A model generated the notes under the pieces. The model had not been told where the DNA came from. It saw only the letters and a program-made list of their open reading frames with translations, and did not search any database. This document shows, piece after piece, positions 1-9,804 of a stretch of DNA of 64,000 nucleotides (position 1 is its first letter; each line of letters begins with the position of its first letter). This DNA comes from Paenibacillus sp. 19GGS1-52 (GTDB lineage: Bacteria > Bacillota > Bacilli > Paenibacillales > Paenibacillaceae), in NCBI RefSeq assembly GCF_022369515.1, contig NZ_CP059724.1, forward strand, positions 3,596,001 to 3,660,000. The letters are read 5' to 3'. The translations under genes and the position numbers were made by a program.

Positions 1-521
1 GCTTGCACTTTAGGATCTGAAAAAGCATCAACTCGATGTGGCTTTGGTCGATTATAGTTGGCGACATTGGGTGCACCCCATGGAACCGCATCTTCAGCCC
101 AAATGTTTTTTTCTATATCGAAGCCTTGACGCTTGGGTGCACCTGGAGCAGCCCACGTCCATCTCTCCTTGACTACCTTCTCTTGGGTAAGTGAATCCGT
201 ATGTATCCATCTCGCTCCAGGAGCATGATCCTGAACAACCGTATGAAGCTCGATCATGGGGAGAGACTCGTGATGTACCACACCACCTGGAAAGTCATCC
301 TGCAGCAGAATTGCTTCATTGGAGCCCTCGGACATTGCTACCTCATAGGCCCGAAGAATGGAGCTTTTACCAACATTGTTTGGCCCTACTAAAACGACAA
401 TCTTATCCAGTTCAATTGTGACTGGATGATTTCCTATTCCGCGAAAATTTTGAATGATCAATTGCTTCAGTCGAGGACGCCCTTGATTCAACGATTCTAT
501 CGTACGCTGCTGCTCGCTCAT
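1..521 (-). CDS. OLD-type AAA ATPase, 5' end only (runs off left edge)
   Basis: The reverse strand opens at an ATG at 519-521 behind a strong GGGAGGAATAG ribosome site and stays open to the window edge (173 codons). The N-terminus reads as an OLD/RecF-like ATPase: a beta strand with LIIQNFRGIGN, then VVLVGPNNVGKSS, which is a Walker A loop, at about residues 42-54. Such proteins usually carry a C-terminal TOPRIM nuclease, but that part lies outside the window. It is similar in kind, not in sequence, to the gajA-like gene at 57-59 kb. The ATPase assignment is firm; the precise family is inference. Confidence 0.8.
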   Translation of the reverse strand, partial: MSEQQRTIESLNQGRPRLKQLIIQNFRGIGNHPVTIELDKIVVLVGPNNVGKSSILRAYEVAMSEGSNEAILLQDDFPGGVVHHESLPMIELHTVVQDHAPGARWIHTDSLTQEKVVKERWTWAAPGAPKRQGFDIEKNIWAEDAVPWGAPNVANYNRPKPHRVDAFSDPKVQ

Positions 522-644
522 TTCTATTCCTCCCATACATCGTTCTTCACCTCAACAGTAAACTACCTAATTATGGATTTCAATCTTTTTATAGATCGGT
601 CTTCCATTCCCTTCAATGATAATTACAGTTACGAATGGCGACAT

Positions 645-684
645 GCAAAAAAGGGATTATTTCCCTCTTAGGAAACAATCCCTT
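645..684 (-). terminator. Rho-independent terminator-like hairpin
   Basis: A 14-bp stem with one mismatch (651-664 with 671-684) has a 6-nt loop and is followed on the minus strand by a T run. It would end minus-strand transcripts coming from the right. No intact gene feeds it now, because the sequence to its right is repeat debris. Confidence 0.6.
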
Positions 685-769
685 CATTAACACGATGCAA
701 ATTAAAACCTAGTTAAGGATAAAAATCTCTCAACATATCGCGCATTTCCTCTTGATATTAATATCCGAA

Positions 770-852
770 CGTTTGCTTCCCGGTCGGTTCCAGCGGCGGG
801 ATGGCCGGCTGCAGCAGCATCGCGCACCTGGTTGCTTCCGGGCGGCGTCGGC
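770..852 (-). repeat. Copies of a degenerate ~60-bp GC-rich repeat
   Basis: Read on the minus strand, this stretch holds about one and a half units with the pattern CCGGGAAGCAACCAGGTGCG, a variable part, then GCTGCTGCAGCCGGCC. The same unit recurs at 23.0-24.1 kb on the plus strand. Both places also carry the AGTCTA-type sites listed separately, so the two repeat types belong to one element family. No open frame is convincing here. Confidence 0.55.
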
Positions 853-1090
853 TTTATAGACTGATCCACGATTAACATACGTAAAAGAGCAAAAACAAAA
901 AAATAAAGTATTAGACTGACTGTACACAGGTGCAGCAGCTGGTCGTCCACCTTATTTTTTTCCTGCTGACGGTTTATCAAACTCCAAAACACCATAATAT
1001 CAACAAATTCAGTCTACGACTTTATTTTTTTTCTACATCTGCAGCCGATTACGGCGGCCATTTACTTTGTGAAGCTTCTTTTTGTAGAAA

Positions 1091-1150
1091 GAAAATAAAG
1101 TGTTAGACTGAAAATAAAGTATTAGACTGTGATAATAAAGTTGTAGACTG
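1091..1150 (-). repeat. Three tandem transposon-end-like sites (AGTCTAAYACTTTATTTT family)
   Basis: On the minus strand, three sites of the form AGTCTAAYACTTTATTTT follow each other at about 20-bp spacing (1134-1150, 1111-1129, 1091-1110). The outermost is the variant AGTCTACAACTTTATT. The same order of variants occurs at 62812-62871, and a shorter version at 23685-23720. Single copies lie at about 899-918, 1011-1030, 1272-1291 and 28244-28263. Spaced repeated sites are typical of ends bound by Mu/TnsB-type transposases; assigning them to such an element is inference. Apart from these repeats, 685-1400 holds no gene I can support. Confidence 0.6.
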
Positions 1151-1400
1151 GTGCTCCGGATGAAGCCGGGCTTCTCGTTCGGCGCGGCCCGCACGATTTC
1201 CTGGTTCTCTTTAGAAGCCCCAGACAGCGGACCGTCAACCGGTTACGTCGACCAACTGCTTCTCAAGCTTCATTCTAATACTTTATTTTCTGTTTTGTTC
1301 GTTTTGGGCACTCTTTGATGCTTCAGTTTAATACTTATTTTTTATTGCCTGACGATTTTCATTACCGTAAACCGCGTAAAATCTCAAATCGGCCATAGTA

Positions 1401-1446
1401 CCATGTTCTTGTCCATTATCGGCAATGGGATCAAGTTCTTGTCCAC
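1401..1446 (+). repeat. Pair of transposon-end sites (ATGTTCTTGTCC family), 30 bp apart
   Basis: Two copies of a site ending TTCTTGTCC lie exactly 30 bp apart (the GTCC at 1411-1414 and 1441-1444), separated by a TTATCGGCAA-like spacer. The same site-spacer-site arrangement is found at 17915-17959 and 62970-63012, and a looser one (32 bp) at 4361-4404. It abuts the 3' end of the transposase pseudogene, so it is probably one end of that element. Confidence 0.6.
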
Positions 1447-2090
1447 CTACACATAATCCTTGCTTTGCAATCTACCACCAGACGCTGTTCCATGACGGGT
1501 ACAAATTCACCGTGCACAATAAACTGCGTGGCGTCGTCAATAAACACCATCAGGAACACTTGCTTCATCGTTCCTCCTTCGCCAAGGGGTAGATACGGGC
1601 CATACTTCAGGTCAGATTGCCACAATGGTTGCGGTGGCGCTGCTGAAAGCGCCGGGCGGCCACGCCCGATTCGGCGTATATTCGTAAATGACGCGAACTG
1701 TAGCCATGGGCCGTTAGCCGTTCCTGAAGCGTACTTCGCTTGACTTGGCCGGGGGCAATTCGGTCTTCCCATTCCAGAATTTGAATGAGCTGCGCCACAC
1801 TGCGGCCGGGGACCTCCCGGCGCAAGAGGATCGCTTGCTCCAGAACGTCGCCTGGAATGGCCTCGTCCGAGAGCGGCCTTCCTTTACCTTTGGGCTTCAG
1901 CCCGGTAAATCCTTCACTTCGGTAACTCGCCATATACCGGCGCAGCGTGCGTTTGGAGAGTCCGGTCTGTTCACAGATTTTCGTCTTCATCTCCCGGGCT
2001 TTTGGCCGGATCCAGACCGTCCACAAGCAGAGGAGCGAGAAGTTGCATCCGCTCAGCGAATAGGGCTTCGGCTTAAGTTGGGTCTTTCAT
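1431..2090 (-). pseudogene. DDE (Mu/IS481-like) transposase, degraded
   Basis: The gene starts at an ATG at 2088-2090 behind GAAGGAG. It reads MKDPT, a stop, then AEALFAERMQLLAPLLVDG, and shifts frame into a helix-turn-helix region (CEQTGLSKRTLRRYMASYR) with LKPKGKGRP. After another shift come WQSDLKYGPYL and FIDDATQFIVHGEF, the first parts of a DDE core. The remaining DDE core is missing and the frame ends at 1431, about 220 codons where the family has 400-500. It lies just downstream of the DUF6431 pseudogene in the same orientation, and these two genes commonly travel together. Clearly inactive. Confidence 0.8.
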
Positions 2091-2127
2091 TGGGGAGGCT
2101 CCTTCCTTCTTTGAACTCAAGGAAAGT

Positions 2128-2686
2128 TTACCGCAGAGAGGGGGCGGACAGGTAGGCAAAACGGGTAAATACCCATAACTGGGCATTAGCGATGGGGCGG
2201 ACAAGTCTGGCCAGCCGGGTCCTTCGTGGCGGAAAGTCTCTATGGAGACAACGGGCGAAGCAAAGGAAGCCTCGCGGGGCAGAGAAACTTACGCCGGTAA
2301 ATCGGGTGCTCAGCGCTCGCAAGACCAGCATGAAGTAGACTGCAAGCACCCGAAACCAGGATTTCCAGCGTCTTCGTAGATGTTTCTGCGCAGACGCTCA
2401 CGGACGCCTCCGGCTCCGTGAGCACCTGTTCCATACTCCCCGATTCATAGCGTTTGTAGGGCACGAGTAGATCTGGAAGCTCGTGGTGAATCTTGCGGCT
2501 TCCCGCACACCGTAGCCTGCGAATCACGAGCAGGCGCAGCTCACCACCCCCACCCCGGACCTTTCGTTCCCGGCTACCGATCACCATTAGTTTTTCTGTG
2601 CAGCACGGGCAGGGCACCTCCTCCGCATCCCTCACCAAAAACACTAGGGATCTTTTCAACCAGCGCATACTTGTTACGATGACCAT
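2128..2686 (-). pseudogene. DUF6431 transposon-associated zinc-finger protein, frameshifted
   Basis: The first part, from 2686, has CPCC...MVIGSRERK, LLVIRRLRCAGSRKIHHEL and DLLVPYKRYESGSMEQVL, which I recognise as the DUF6431 pattern of a CxxC finger followed by IRRLRC..C..HHELP. The second part continues in another frame (2349-2128) with LARLVRPIANAQLWVFTRFA. Function is unknown; members sit next to DDE transposases, as here, 38 bp upstream of the transposase start. The shift near 2340 destroys the gene. Confidence 0.75.
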
Positions 2687-2868
2687 GTCTAGTGATGAAG
2701 GATATTTCCGGTGCGGCCTGTTTCAGCAGGTAACCAACGCCACGGAGGTATCCTTTTTCCTTTGTTAGAATACGGTCATTATATCCGGCAACTTCCGGAC
2801 AGGCAATCCCGCCAGCTTCGCGGCGTTATGGTTCCCCTACTAAACGCTCTATTCGTTAAAAATTCTAA

Positions 2869-2904
2869 GCATCTTTGTGTTATGAAATTTAGACACAAAG
2901 ATGC
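2869..2904. repeat. Perfect 12-bp inverted repeat
   Basis: GCATCTTTGTGT at 2869-2880 is exactly complementary to 2893-2904, with a 12-nt loop. It lies about 95 bp past the 3' end of the Mrr-like gene and could act as its terminator, although no T run follows directly. Between 2687 and 3000 I see nothing else. Confidence 0.45.
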
Positions 2905-2999
2905 CCACCAAATTTATAAAATGAAGCATCGCCTGTAATTTAGGCAAAAAAATATCATACAAACTTCCTACGCTTGAAGTGGAAATCATAATTATACCA

Positions 3000-4076
3000 T
3001 TAAATCAATCCATAACTCTGCAAATACCGGTGATGTTCACTCATGTTTTGTGTATAGTCTAGATTGAATTTATTTGCATATTGTTCGAGGTTTAACTCTT
3101 GAACAGACGGCCAAAAAACTAAAAGTTGATGAAAATTTTGAAGACTTCTATCTTCTACGTAATTAAAGATTATATCGGCATATTTTGGGTTATCAACGAC
3201 ACTCATAAATCTTATAATTTTATCCGAGCTAATTTTCATAAGATCAGAAGAATTCAGAACTGCTGCTAGCGCAAATTTAAGTGTCTCGTAAAAGGGATGA
3301 AAAATATGCGGTTCTGTGAGTACAGTAGATAGCATCTCAATTGATTCTCCATATTTGCCGCTTATAAATTTCAATAAAGATTGTTTATAAATCATAGTAT
3401 TCCTTACCGACTTTGTATTTTGGGATTTTCCTTTTCCAAATAACTCTATATAAGAATGTATCCTGAAGTTACATTCGGATATAAGGCCATTTTTTAGTGA
3501 AGGCGCACCGATTTCTATTATTGAGCTCATCAAATAATCAATTAATGCTGATTGTGGAGTCTCACCCTTAGGGGTGAGTTTTATTCTTTCATCAAATAAT
3601 AAATATCTTTCTTTATCAAATAAAGTGTGATTAAGAAATCCAATTTGTGAATCTGTATGTAACGGTAATAGTGCGTCATATGATTCATTTATCGATTCAA
3701 GAAGTACACTTAAAGCAGACCCATCTATGAGTTCAAGATTTTTACCTCTCGAAAACTCTTGAGCCTGTTTAGTAAAAGAGCTAGAGGTTACCAAAATTCC
3801 CTTAAGCGCATTCTCGGAGACTGTAGTTCCATATAAATCACGAAGTTCCGGCTCTCCAACGGTCCCCTTCCATCTCTTGCACTGAATTAAATATTTCCCT
3901 TTGAAAACAAGCCCATCATAATGGGCTATCAAATCTATTCCACCATCACCGCTCGCTTTAGTAAGCTGAACCCTAAATCCAAGCTTGGTAAAAAGATTAT
4001 ATATAAGATTTTCGAATTCTATCCCTGACAAAGTGTTAATATCACTATTCTTCATTATTTCGCCCCATGAATTCAT
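3000..4076 (-). CDS. Mrr-family type IV restriction endonuclease
   Basis: Predicted DNA-cleaving protein of 358 residues (351 from the second start). An Mrr-type PD-(D/E)XK domain fills about residues 15-130: LTKASGDGGIDLI carries the metal-binding Asp, YLIQCKRWKG is the (E/Q)xK motif, and GILVTSSSFTKQAQEF follows. The C-terminal ~220 residues are unassigned and probably sense or bind the target. Of two possible starts, ATG 4055 (MKNSDIN) has a weak GGGGCG site while 4076 has none. Mrr-type enzymes usually cut modified foreign DNA. The gene stands alone between transposon debris and appears intact. Confidence 0.85.
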   Translation of the reverse strand: MNSWGEIMKNSDINTLSGIEFENLIYNLFTKLGFRVQLTKASGDGGIDLIAHYDGLVFKGKYLIQCKRWKGTVGEPELRDLYGTTVSENALKGILVTSSSFTKQAQEFSRGKNLELIDGSALSVLLESINESYDALLPLHTDSQIGFLNHTLFDKERYLLFDERIKLTPKGETPQSALIDYLMSSIIEIGAPSLKNGLISECNFRIHSYIELFGKGKSQNTKSVRNTMIYKQSLLKFISGKYGESIEMLSTVLTEPHIFHPFYETLKFALAAVLNSSDLMKISSDKIIRFMSVVDNPKYADIIFNYVEDRSLQNFHQLLVFWPSVQELNLEQYANKFNLDYTQNMSEHHRYLQSYGLI

Positions 4077-4182
4077 GTGAATTTTCTAAAGCAAAGTTCT
4101 AGTGCTAATTAGCACATTGATAATACTCGTATATGGTCTTTTTCTCGATAAGGAGCAGTAGCTACGCCTCTAATCCGCATAT

Positions 4183-4404
4183 TCAATTGCCATGCCCAGT
4201 TTTATGATGAAGAATTTCTATTGGTTTGACAGTCTCATGCGGTTGCAGTCCATCGCCACTTTGAAGATCGATCTGCCTTCTAGAGACAGAGACGATAGGA
4301 ACAGAGCGCCAGCTCCTAAATCTCTTCAGGTTTTTGCGCGAACTAATCTGCACTAGAATCATGTTCTTGTCCCATTTCGTCAACAAAAAAACCAATTCTT
4401 GTCC
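4183..4404 (-). pseudogene. Transposon relic: possible AAA-ATPase 3' fragment and end sites
   Basis: At 4361-4404 there are two TTCTTGTCC-type end sites 32 bp apart, as in the element at 1.4 kb. The adjoining minus-strand frame contains RQIDLQSGDGLQPHETVKPIE..HHKTGHGN, which resembles the part of ExeA/TnsC-like transposition ATPases where the target helix is followed by an IxxHL..AGH segment. That match is weak and from memory. The frame has no start and is short, so at most this is debris of the ATPase gene that accompanies such transposases. Confidence 0.35.
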
Positions 4405-4413
4405 CTAACAAAC

Positions 4414-4823
4414 CTATATATTTAATACTTTTTGATACATACCAATTTTGTGTCTGAATGAATCTTCTCCTCCTTCCAAATAATTGATTATGTGACGGGT
4501 TATTATATCATCATCTGGGTATCCTTTGTTTATTACCCATCCATGCCTGTGGTCTGATTCAAGGACGATTACTTGTTCCGCATCTGCATTAGTAACAATA
4601 GTTGAACTATGAGTAACGATTATGATTTGTCGTGAATTTTTGATAAGCTTTAAACTGTTCACAAGATTCCTATAAATATATTGATTATCTAGATTGTCTT
4701 CAGGTTGATCAATGATAAGAGGTGTACTATCGTTAAAAAACTTCCCATATTCAAAAATGAAAGTTAATATAGTTACTACTTTTTGACCTAAAGATAACTC
4801 ACTAATATCTTTCATACGGTAAT
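4414..4823 (-). pseudogene. C-terminal part of TrlF-like PHP/ATPase (cut off by the IS)
   Basis: The frame enters from the IS boundary as NYRMKDISELSLGQKVV. ELSLGQK is the ABC/SMC signature and LIIDQPEDNLDN the Walker B, followed by IIVTHSS. This is the distal half of the ATPase head whose Walker A lies in the N-terminal fragment on the other side of the IS. Both parts together give about 860 residues, near full length for the family, so the gene was probably intact before the insertion. The piece has no ribosome site of its own. Confidence 0.85.
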
Positions 4824-4862
4824 TGTCAAGACAGTTGTCGTGATTTCATAGAATGTATGTAG

Positions 4863-5951
4863 TCATTTTAATTGTTCTTCATCGGTGTCCATAACTCCGT
4901 CTTTTTCAGGATTGAGCCATACTTTTTCATTCAGTTTCCAGTTGCGTGTCTCTCCAGACCAACGGCTAGGATTTTTCGCTTTTGCTGCCTCATAGACGTG
5001 CTTTCTCTTCTCAAAAATTTCTTCAGAAAGACCTGAATGTCTTTGATTGGGGGTTAAGAAATTTAACCCACTGTGGCGATGCTCGGTGTTGTACCAACGG
5101 ACAAATCGTAGGGTCCATTCCCGTGCCTCATCCCTTGATCCGAAGCCTTTGAGAGGGTAGTTTGGGCGGTATTTACAGGTTCTGAAAATAGATTCCGCAT
5201 AGGGATTGTCATTGCTGACTCGCGGTCTGCTGCGGGATGGAATAATGCCCAAACTGTATAACGTTTCAAGCAGAGTCGCGCCTTTCATAGGACTACCGTT
5301 GTCCGAATGCAGAATGAGCGGGCTTTTTCGAACGGCACATTGCTCACTCAACACGGTTCTCCGCATGAGCTGACTGGCATATTCGGAGGATTCTTCTTCC
5401 CAAATCTCCCAGCCTACGATTTTACGACTGTATAAATCGAGCACGAGATAGAGATAGTAAAACACGCCTTTGATCGGACCCTGCAACCAGCTAATATCCC
5501 ACATCCAGACTTGATTGGGTGCGGTGGCGCAGTGGCTAGTCAGAGGTTTAGAGGTAGGCTTTAGGCTACGCCCACGGTGATGCTGTTGCTGATACTTGTG
5601 CATGACCCGATAAAAGGTAGACTCGGAACCGAGATAGATCCCTTGATCTGCGAGTCTAGGGACAATCTGACTGGGTGGTAAACTCTTAAATTCCACTTGA
5701 TTGATTACGGAAACAATCTGCTGTACTTCGGGTTCGCTGAGTTGATGAGAAGGCGCTCGCTTAATGGCATGGGGTCGTTGATCTTCGAGCGGCGTTCGCT
5801 CACTACGCCAGCGCTGTAACGTTCGTTGGGTCAAAGAGAGCTCTAGACAAGCCTTTCTTTCTCTTGCTCCTGCCTGTACGGCTTCCCCGATAAGGGTGAT
5901 GGCGATTTGACGATCTGAGGCAGGAATCATTCGTCCTCGGGGTCCCCCCAA
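4863..5951 (-). CDS. IS3-family transposase OrfB (DDE integrase)
   Basis: Catalytic part of the IS3 transposase, made as an OrfAB fusion by -1 frameshifting. It has the HTH_21-like region, then the DDE core: WMWDISWLQG (first D), LILHSDNGSPM (second D) and VSNDNPYAESIF...E (third acidic residue), ending in WYNTEHRHSGLNFLTP, typical of IS3. The frame is open upstream of 5951 to the slippery A6G at 5963-5969. The codon at 5951 is TTG, so separate initiation is unlikely. OrfB is complete, with no internal stops. Confidence 0.92.
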   Translation of the reverse strand: MGGPRGRMIPASDRQIAITLIGEAVQAGARERKACLELSLTQRTLQRWRSERTPLEDQRPHAIKRAPSHQLSEPEVQQIVSVINQVEFKSLPPSQIVPRLADQGIYLGSESTFYRVMHKYQQQHHRGRSLKPTSKPLTSHCATAPNQVWMWDISWLQGPIKGVFYYLYLVLDLYSRKIVGWEIWEEESSEYASQLMRRTVLSEQCAVRKSPLILHSDNGSPMKGATLLETLYSLGIIPSRSRPRVSNDNPYAESIFRTCKYRPNYPLKGFGSRDEAREWTLRFVRWYNTEHRHSGLNFLTPNQRHSGLSEEIFEKRKHVYEAAKAKNPSRWSGETRNWKLNEKVWLNPEKDGVMDTDEEQLK

Positions 5952-6424
5952 ATCGCTCGGGCCTTTTTTCGAAGCACCAGTAAGGCAGCGGTTTCGGCTA
6001 AGGCGGCCTCTTTTCGTTTTAACTCGCGGGCAAGGTTCTTGTTCTCTCGTTCTTTGTTACGTAGTTCTTTTTGCAGCCGGGTGGCTTGTTCAGCAACGCC
6101 TCCGTTGGCTTGCATACAGGCGTCACGCCAGGCTTCGATTTGTTCAACAAACAGACCTTTTGCTCGACAGTACTCAGACAATTCGATCTCACTTAGTGTG
6201 GCTGTCTCGACAACAATGGCGAACTTGTCTCGGGTGCTCCACTTCTCTGTTTCCTTTTCACCACCAGGGAAAACGCCACCGGTCGCCCGGGCTTCCTTCT
6301 GCCACTTATACAAGGTGCCTTCCCCGAGGCCGCTGTCCCTTGCGATCTGACTCACCGATTCATTGTTTGGGGGCATCATCCGCTGCATAATCCTATGTTT
6401 GAGTTCGTCACTGTATCTAGCCAT
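5927..6424 (-). CDS. IS3-family transposase OrfA (HTH, frameshift donor)
   Basis: A 165-residue DNA-binding half of the transposase. A helix-turn-helix is seen at about residues 20-45 (SVSQIARDSGLGEGTLYKWQ) and a leucine-zipper-like coil at 105-150 (KELRNKERENKNLARELKRKE). Near the end the codons CGA AAA AAG contain A_AAA_AAG, the standard -1 slippery heptamer of IS3 elements. Slipping back one base there leads exactly into the open OrfB frame. OrfA overlaps OrfB by 25 nt. Confidence 0.92.
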   Translation of the reverse strand: MARYSDELKHRIMQRMMPPNNESVSQIARDSGLGEGTLYKWQKEARATGGVFPGGEKETEKWSTRDKFAIVVETATLSEIELSEYCRAKGLFVEQIEAWRDACMQANGGVAEQATRLQKELRNKERENKNLARELKRKEAALAETAALLVLRKKARAIWGDPEDE

Positions 6425-6495
6425 TGTCGCTCCACCTCAGTCTCTCTTTTAATCTACTTTACATACTATTGAGAGGTACGACAACTAGCATGACA

Positions 6496-8650
6496 CAGGG
6501 GGCATAGAAGGAGGTATTGTCTTAACATTTTCTTTAGAGTTAATGTTAAATAAAAGTGAAAAATCATCCACTGCTTCAAAATAATTTTCTAAACAGTATG
6601 TTACGCTTTTCTTATTGGCTAAAATTTTATCTCTGATTCCTCGATACACATCTATTAGATTATCTTTATTAAGATTTTTCCGCTCCTGATATATGCTTTC
6701 AACACTAGTGGCATCTTGGTTGGCATATAATATTATCGAATTATAAGACTCTATATTACGAAACTTATTATTTACCAAAAGGATCAAAAAGTTAATGAAT
6801 CCTATTTTTTCACATACTGTTAGCATAAATCTCTCGATATTATCCCAAGTAATATTATACCCGAGCAAATATGAACCCTTTCTTCTTAGCGCGAAAAGTA
6901 ATATTTCAAGGTAAAATCTATCAGGTTTTGCTTTGGGAGAGTAAACTACTTGAAATTGCTTGCTATACAGCTTGTTAAATGAGTTCAATTTACTATAGAT
7001 CTCCTCTTTTCTATGGTCAAGAGCAGCATTTACTAACGTGAGTTCCAGTGATAAGAATGTTCTTGTTTTAGTTGACGATATACTTCTGAAGGCACGAAGA
7101 AAGTCCTCTTTTCTTTCAAAAGGCACTCCATTAAATACAACTTCTTTAATGAAGTCACCTGTTTTATGATGATTTATTTGATTAATAATATTGTTTATTG
7201 AATAACTCTTTCGATAAACATTTTCTAAAATATTGGAGACTTCATCTGGATCTTCTATTTTATGAAATAAAGATTCAGTCCTGGCATGCACTACTTTATA
7301 CAGTTCTAACCAATGGTGCTGTAAAATATAGTGTCCTGACTTTTTGTCTTCTTTAACAAAAGCTTTTTCTTCAAATATGTCTTCTGAGGTGTAATTTTTT
7401 TTCTTAACCTGTGGTATAAATCTCACTAAAAATTCAGAGTTCTCACAAACAAAATTCACTATAATGTATTCGTTTCTACATATGAAACTCAGAGTTTCAT
7501 ATGAATTACATTCTAGAGTGAAAATAACCTCTAATATATTCAGAACTGTACTTTTCCCAGTCCCCCTACCTCCTATAATACAATTAAGATCATTTGAAAA
7601 ATCAACTATAAATGGACCCTCTCCATTCTTACCCTTCAGGTATCCCATCCTTCCCGGTTCTACAAGCATTCCTTTTATGTACTTATCTGTTATATTTGGC
7701 TCTTCAGTAAATACACAGATTTTATGGTTGTAGAATGCCTTTTTCAATGAACTAAACCCAACCCTGCTCATTTTTATCCATGTATTTTTTTTGCCTAATT
7801 CATCAATTTGATGAGAATCTCCTTCATAAACAAAACAAAATTTTTCATGTGGATTAACAGCCCCATGTGATTGAAGAATTCCCAACTGCCGATCTACTTC
7901 TAAAGCTGTTAATCCTATTACATTTAGGTTTTTATTATTCAAGAGCGTTTGCTTATAAAGACGTGTAGTATTCTTTAAATCCGCTGTATTGATGTGAGCT
8001 ATATAAGCAATACCTCCGAATGAGCTAATCTTTTCAATCATTGATAAACTTGTTTCATATGTACCCAACTCTTGAGAAGGAATATGATTTCTAATCAGAT
8101 CATTAACTCTATCGAATAGCTCTTCATCAAAAATACCTACTAAATGTATTTTTTCCGAACATGAAATTTCAATCCCAAGCAATAGTTTAATCATCTCTTT
8201 TTTTTGCTCAGTACCTTTTAATCTTTCTATGTAATAGTCACATATTGCTCCCTCCAATTTTTTATAACCGGAAATGGTATTGTGATCAGATATTACAGCA
8301 ATTTCCACTTGATTTTCATATAGTTTGTGCGCAATTAATTGGTAAGATAAAAATTCTTTAAACGAATTGTAGCCTTTTTCGGCAAAATACTGAAGAGAAC
8401 TAATATCATTTAATTCTCCATTCAGATATTTATAAAGTATTAAATCTCGTTGATCTTCATTGTAATAATTTTCGTTATAAGCAAAATGAATTATTTCTTC
8501 AACAGTTATATTCTGGTACTCTTTATTATTAATTAATCTATAATCATGAGATGCCGGAGTATGAATGTGAAATTCACATTTTCTTAATTTCCCGTATTTA
8601 CGACGAACATTGATGAGCTTTCTATAGTTCTGTGGTAAAGAAGTACTCAT
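6496..8650 (-). pseudogene. N-terminal part of TrlF-like PHP-domain ATPase
   Basis: Start chosen at ATG 8648-8650 (MSTSLPQNYRKL), 7 nt after GAGAGGTG; the longer frame would need a TTG without a site. The PHP phosphoesterase region is at about residues 25-290: CEFHIHTPASHD (HxH), VISDHNT, GGIAYIAHIN and YEGDSHQ. An SMC-like ATPase follows, with IIGGRGTGKST as Walker A at about 350. I recall this domain pairing as the TrlF (formerly Spaf_1101) family found in defence islands. The gene is interrupted by the IS at 6495, and the last codons of the frame lie inside the IS repeat. Inactive unless the IS excises. Confidence 0.85.
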
Positions 8651-8689
8651 TAATACACCTCTCAGAAATTCATTAGTCAAAAAGACGCT

Positions 8690-9800
8690 ATAAACCGAAA
8701 TAGATTATGAATAATTTAGAATACGTCCTTTTCGCTGTATTAACATTGTACCATCAGGAAGTGAATGTATTTGTGTCAAAGTTAGTTGTGAAAGAATATA
8801 GAGAAATAAACAGAAAAGTATTATATAGATTAAATTATATACTTGATGCTGTGCAGAGCATCAGAGGGAGACTTTGAGTACAGGAGCGATAACGGCGGTC
8901 GGTCGTCTTTGGTTACTATATTTCAACTATGAGGAGCGGAATAATCAAGGATTCTGGGAAACAACGGCCGGAAGTCCAAACATTTACCGCAATTGTGGTG
9001 GTAAATGCTTCACTACAACTTTAATATGTTCAATATATAGAGTTAGGAATAACTTTAAAATTGTCTTTGGTGATGGTCGTCGGCTCAAGCGGCGCAACCT
9101 TCTCACTTTACACGCACGGACAAGCCGATATGTGCCTCTCAGGATCCGCGTACCTGCTTTTTTATCAAGTCCACCTGATCAACTACACCACATACTCCTG
9201 ATTTCTCCAGACAGCGTGTCGCTGGGCTGAGTTCATGAGAGCTATCGGTCTTTTAAGTATAATAGCACTAGTATTTTTTGAGGATTTAATAGTCGGCGCG
9301 GCGGGGGTTGCCTACAATCCAGAGCATATTGGATGCTGTTCCCACCAGCATCCTGTATATACGATGAAGTCTGGCTGAGCAGGAAAATGACATAGATAAC
9401 ATAGCATCTGGCTCTCCCCAGACCGCTAGCCGGCTGCCACCGCCTTTCAAGAGGATTCACCACCCAATTGATACCAATCCATCCGCGTTGGGTGGTAAGG
9501 CTGATGCTGCTCCTGCCAACGTCCGGTACTTCCGTCAGGGCTGAAGACCATGTCAAAGAGAACGTGACCTCCCGGCCCGCCCCTGTTTTTATAAGATTGC
9601 ATTTCACCTAAGCGGGGGGTGTTACGGCTGCTGCTTGACGGAGCGGCGGCGCTACCGTGGCAGCTGGCTCCATCAGCGCCTCATGATTCTGTTCCTCGGG
9701 TAACTTCTATCGAAGTAGTTGCATTTCAGATCAGGGGGGCCCAAGTACATCTATAAAAATCGTTGAGCCAGTCCCAGCTCCAGCCGATAGACTCTGCAAC
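8690..9800. other. No supportable gene; degenerate sequence
   Basis: Between the TrlF-like gene and the zinc-ribbon pseudogene the open frames are short, lack ribosome sites and resemble nothing I know. A small palindrome lies at 9331-9353 (GGATGCTG, 7-nt loop, CAGCATCC). GC content jumps at about 9.06 kb to the GC-rich texture seen at 0.8 and 23 kb, which suggests repeat-derived DNA. Upstream of the TrlF-like gene the AT-rich 8690-8870 may hold its promoter, but no well-spaced boxes stand out. Confidence 0.4.
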
Positions 9801-9804
9801 TGAA

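Larger units (their letters stand above)
4824..6495 (-). mobile_element. IS3-family insertion sequence
   Basis: About 1.67 kb with terminal inverted repeats beginning TGTCA: TGTCAAGACAGTTGTCGT on the left, and on the complement of the right TGTCATGCTAGTTGTCGT. It carries overlapping orfA and orfB with a -1 frameshift signal. It sits inside the TrlF-like gene. I see no target-site duplication (flanks AAT and CAG), so the boundary may have been altered or the two ends may come from different copies. Both ORFs look intact, so it could still be mobile. Confidence 0.85.

Noticed and set aside
8874..9607. Open frames of 118 and 121 codons
   Set aside because: No ribosome site, no protein-like composition and no recognised motif; the region has repeat-like texture.
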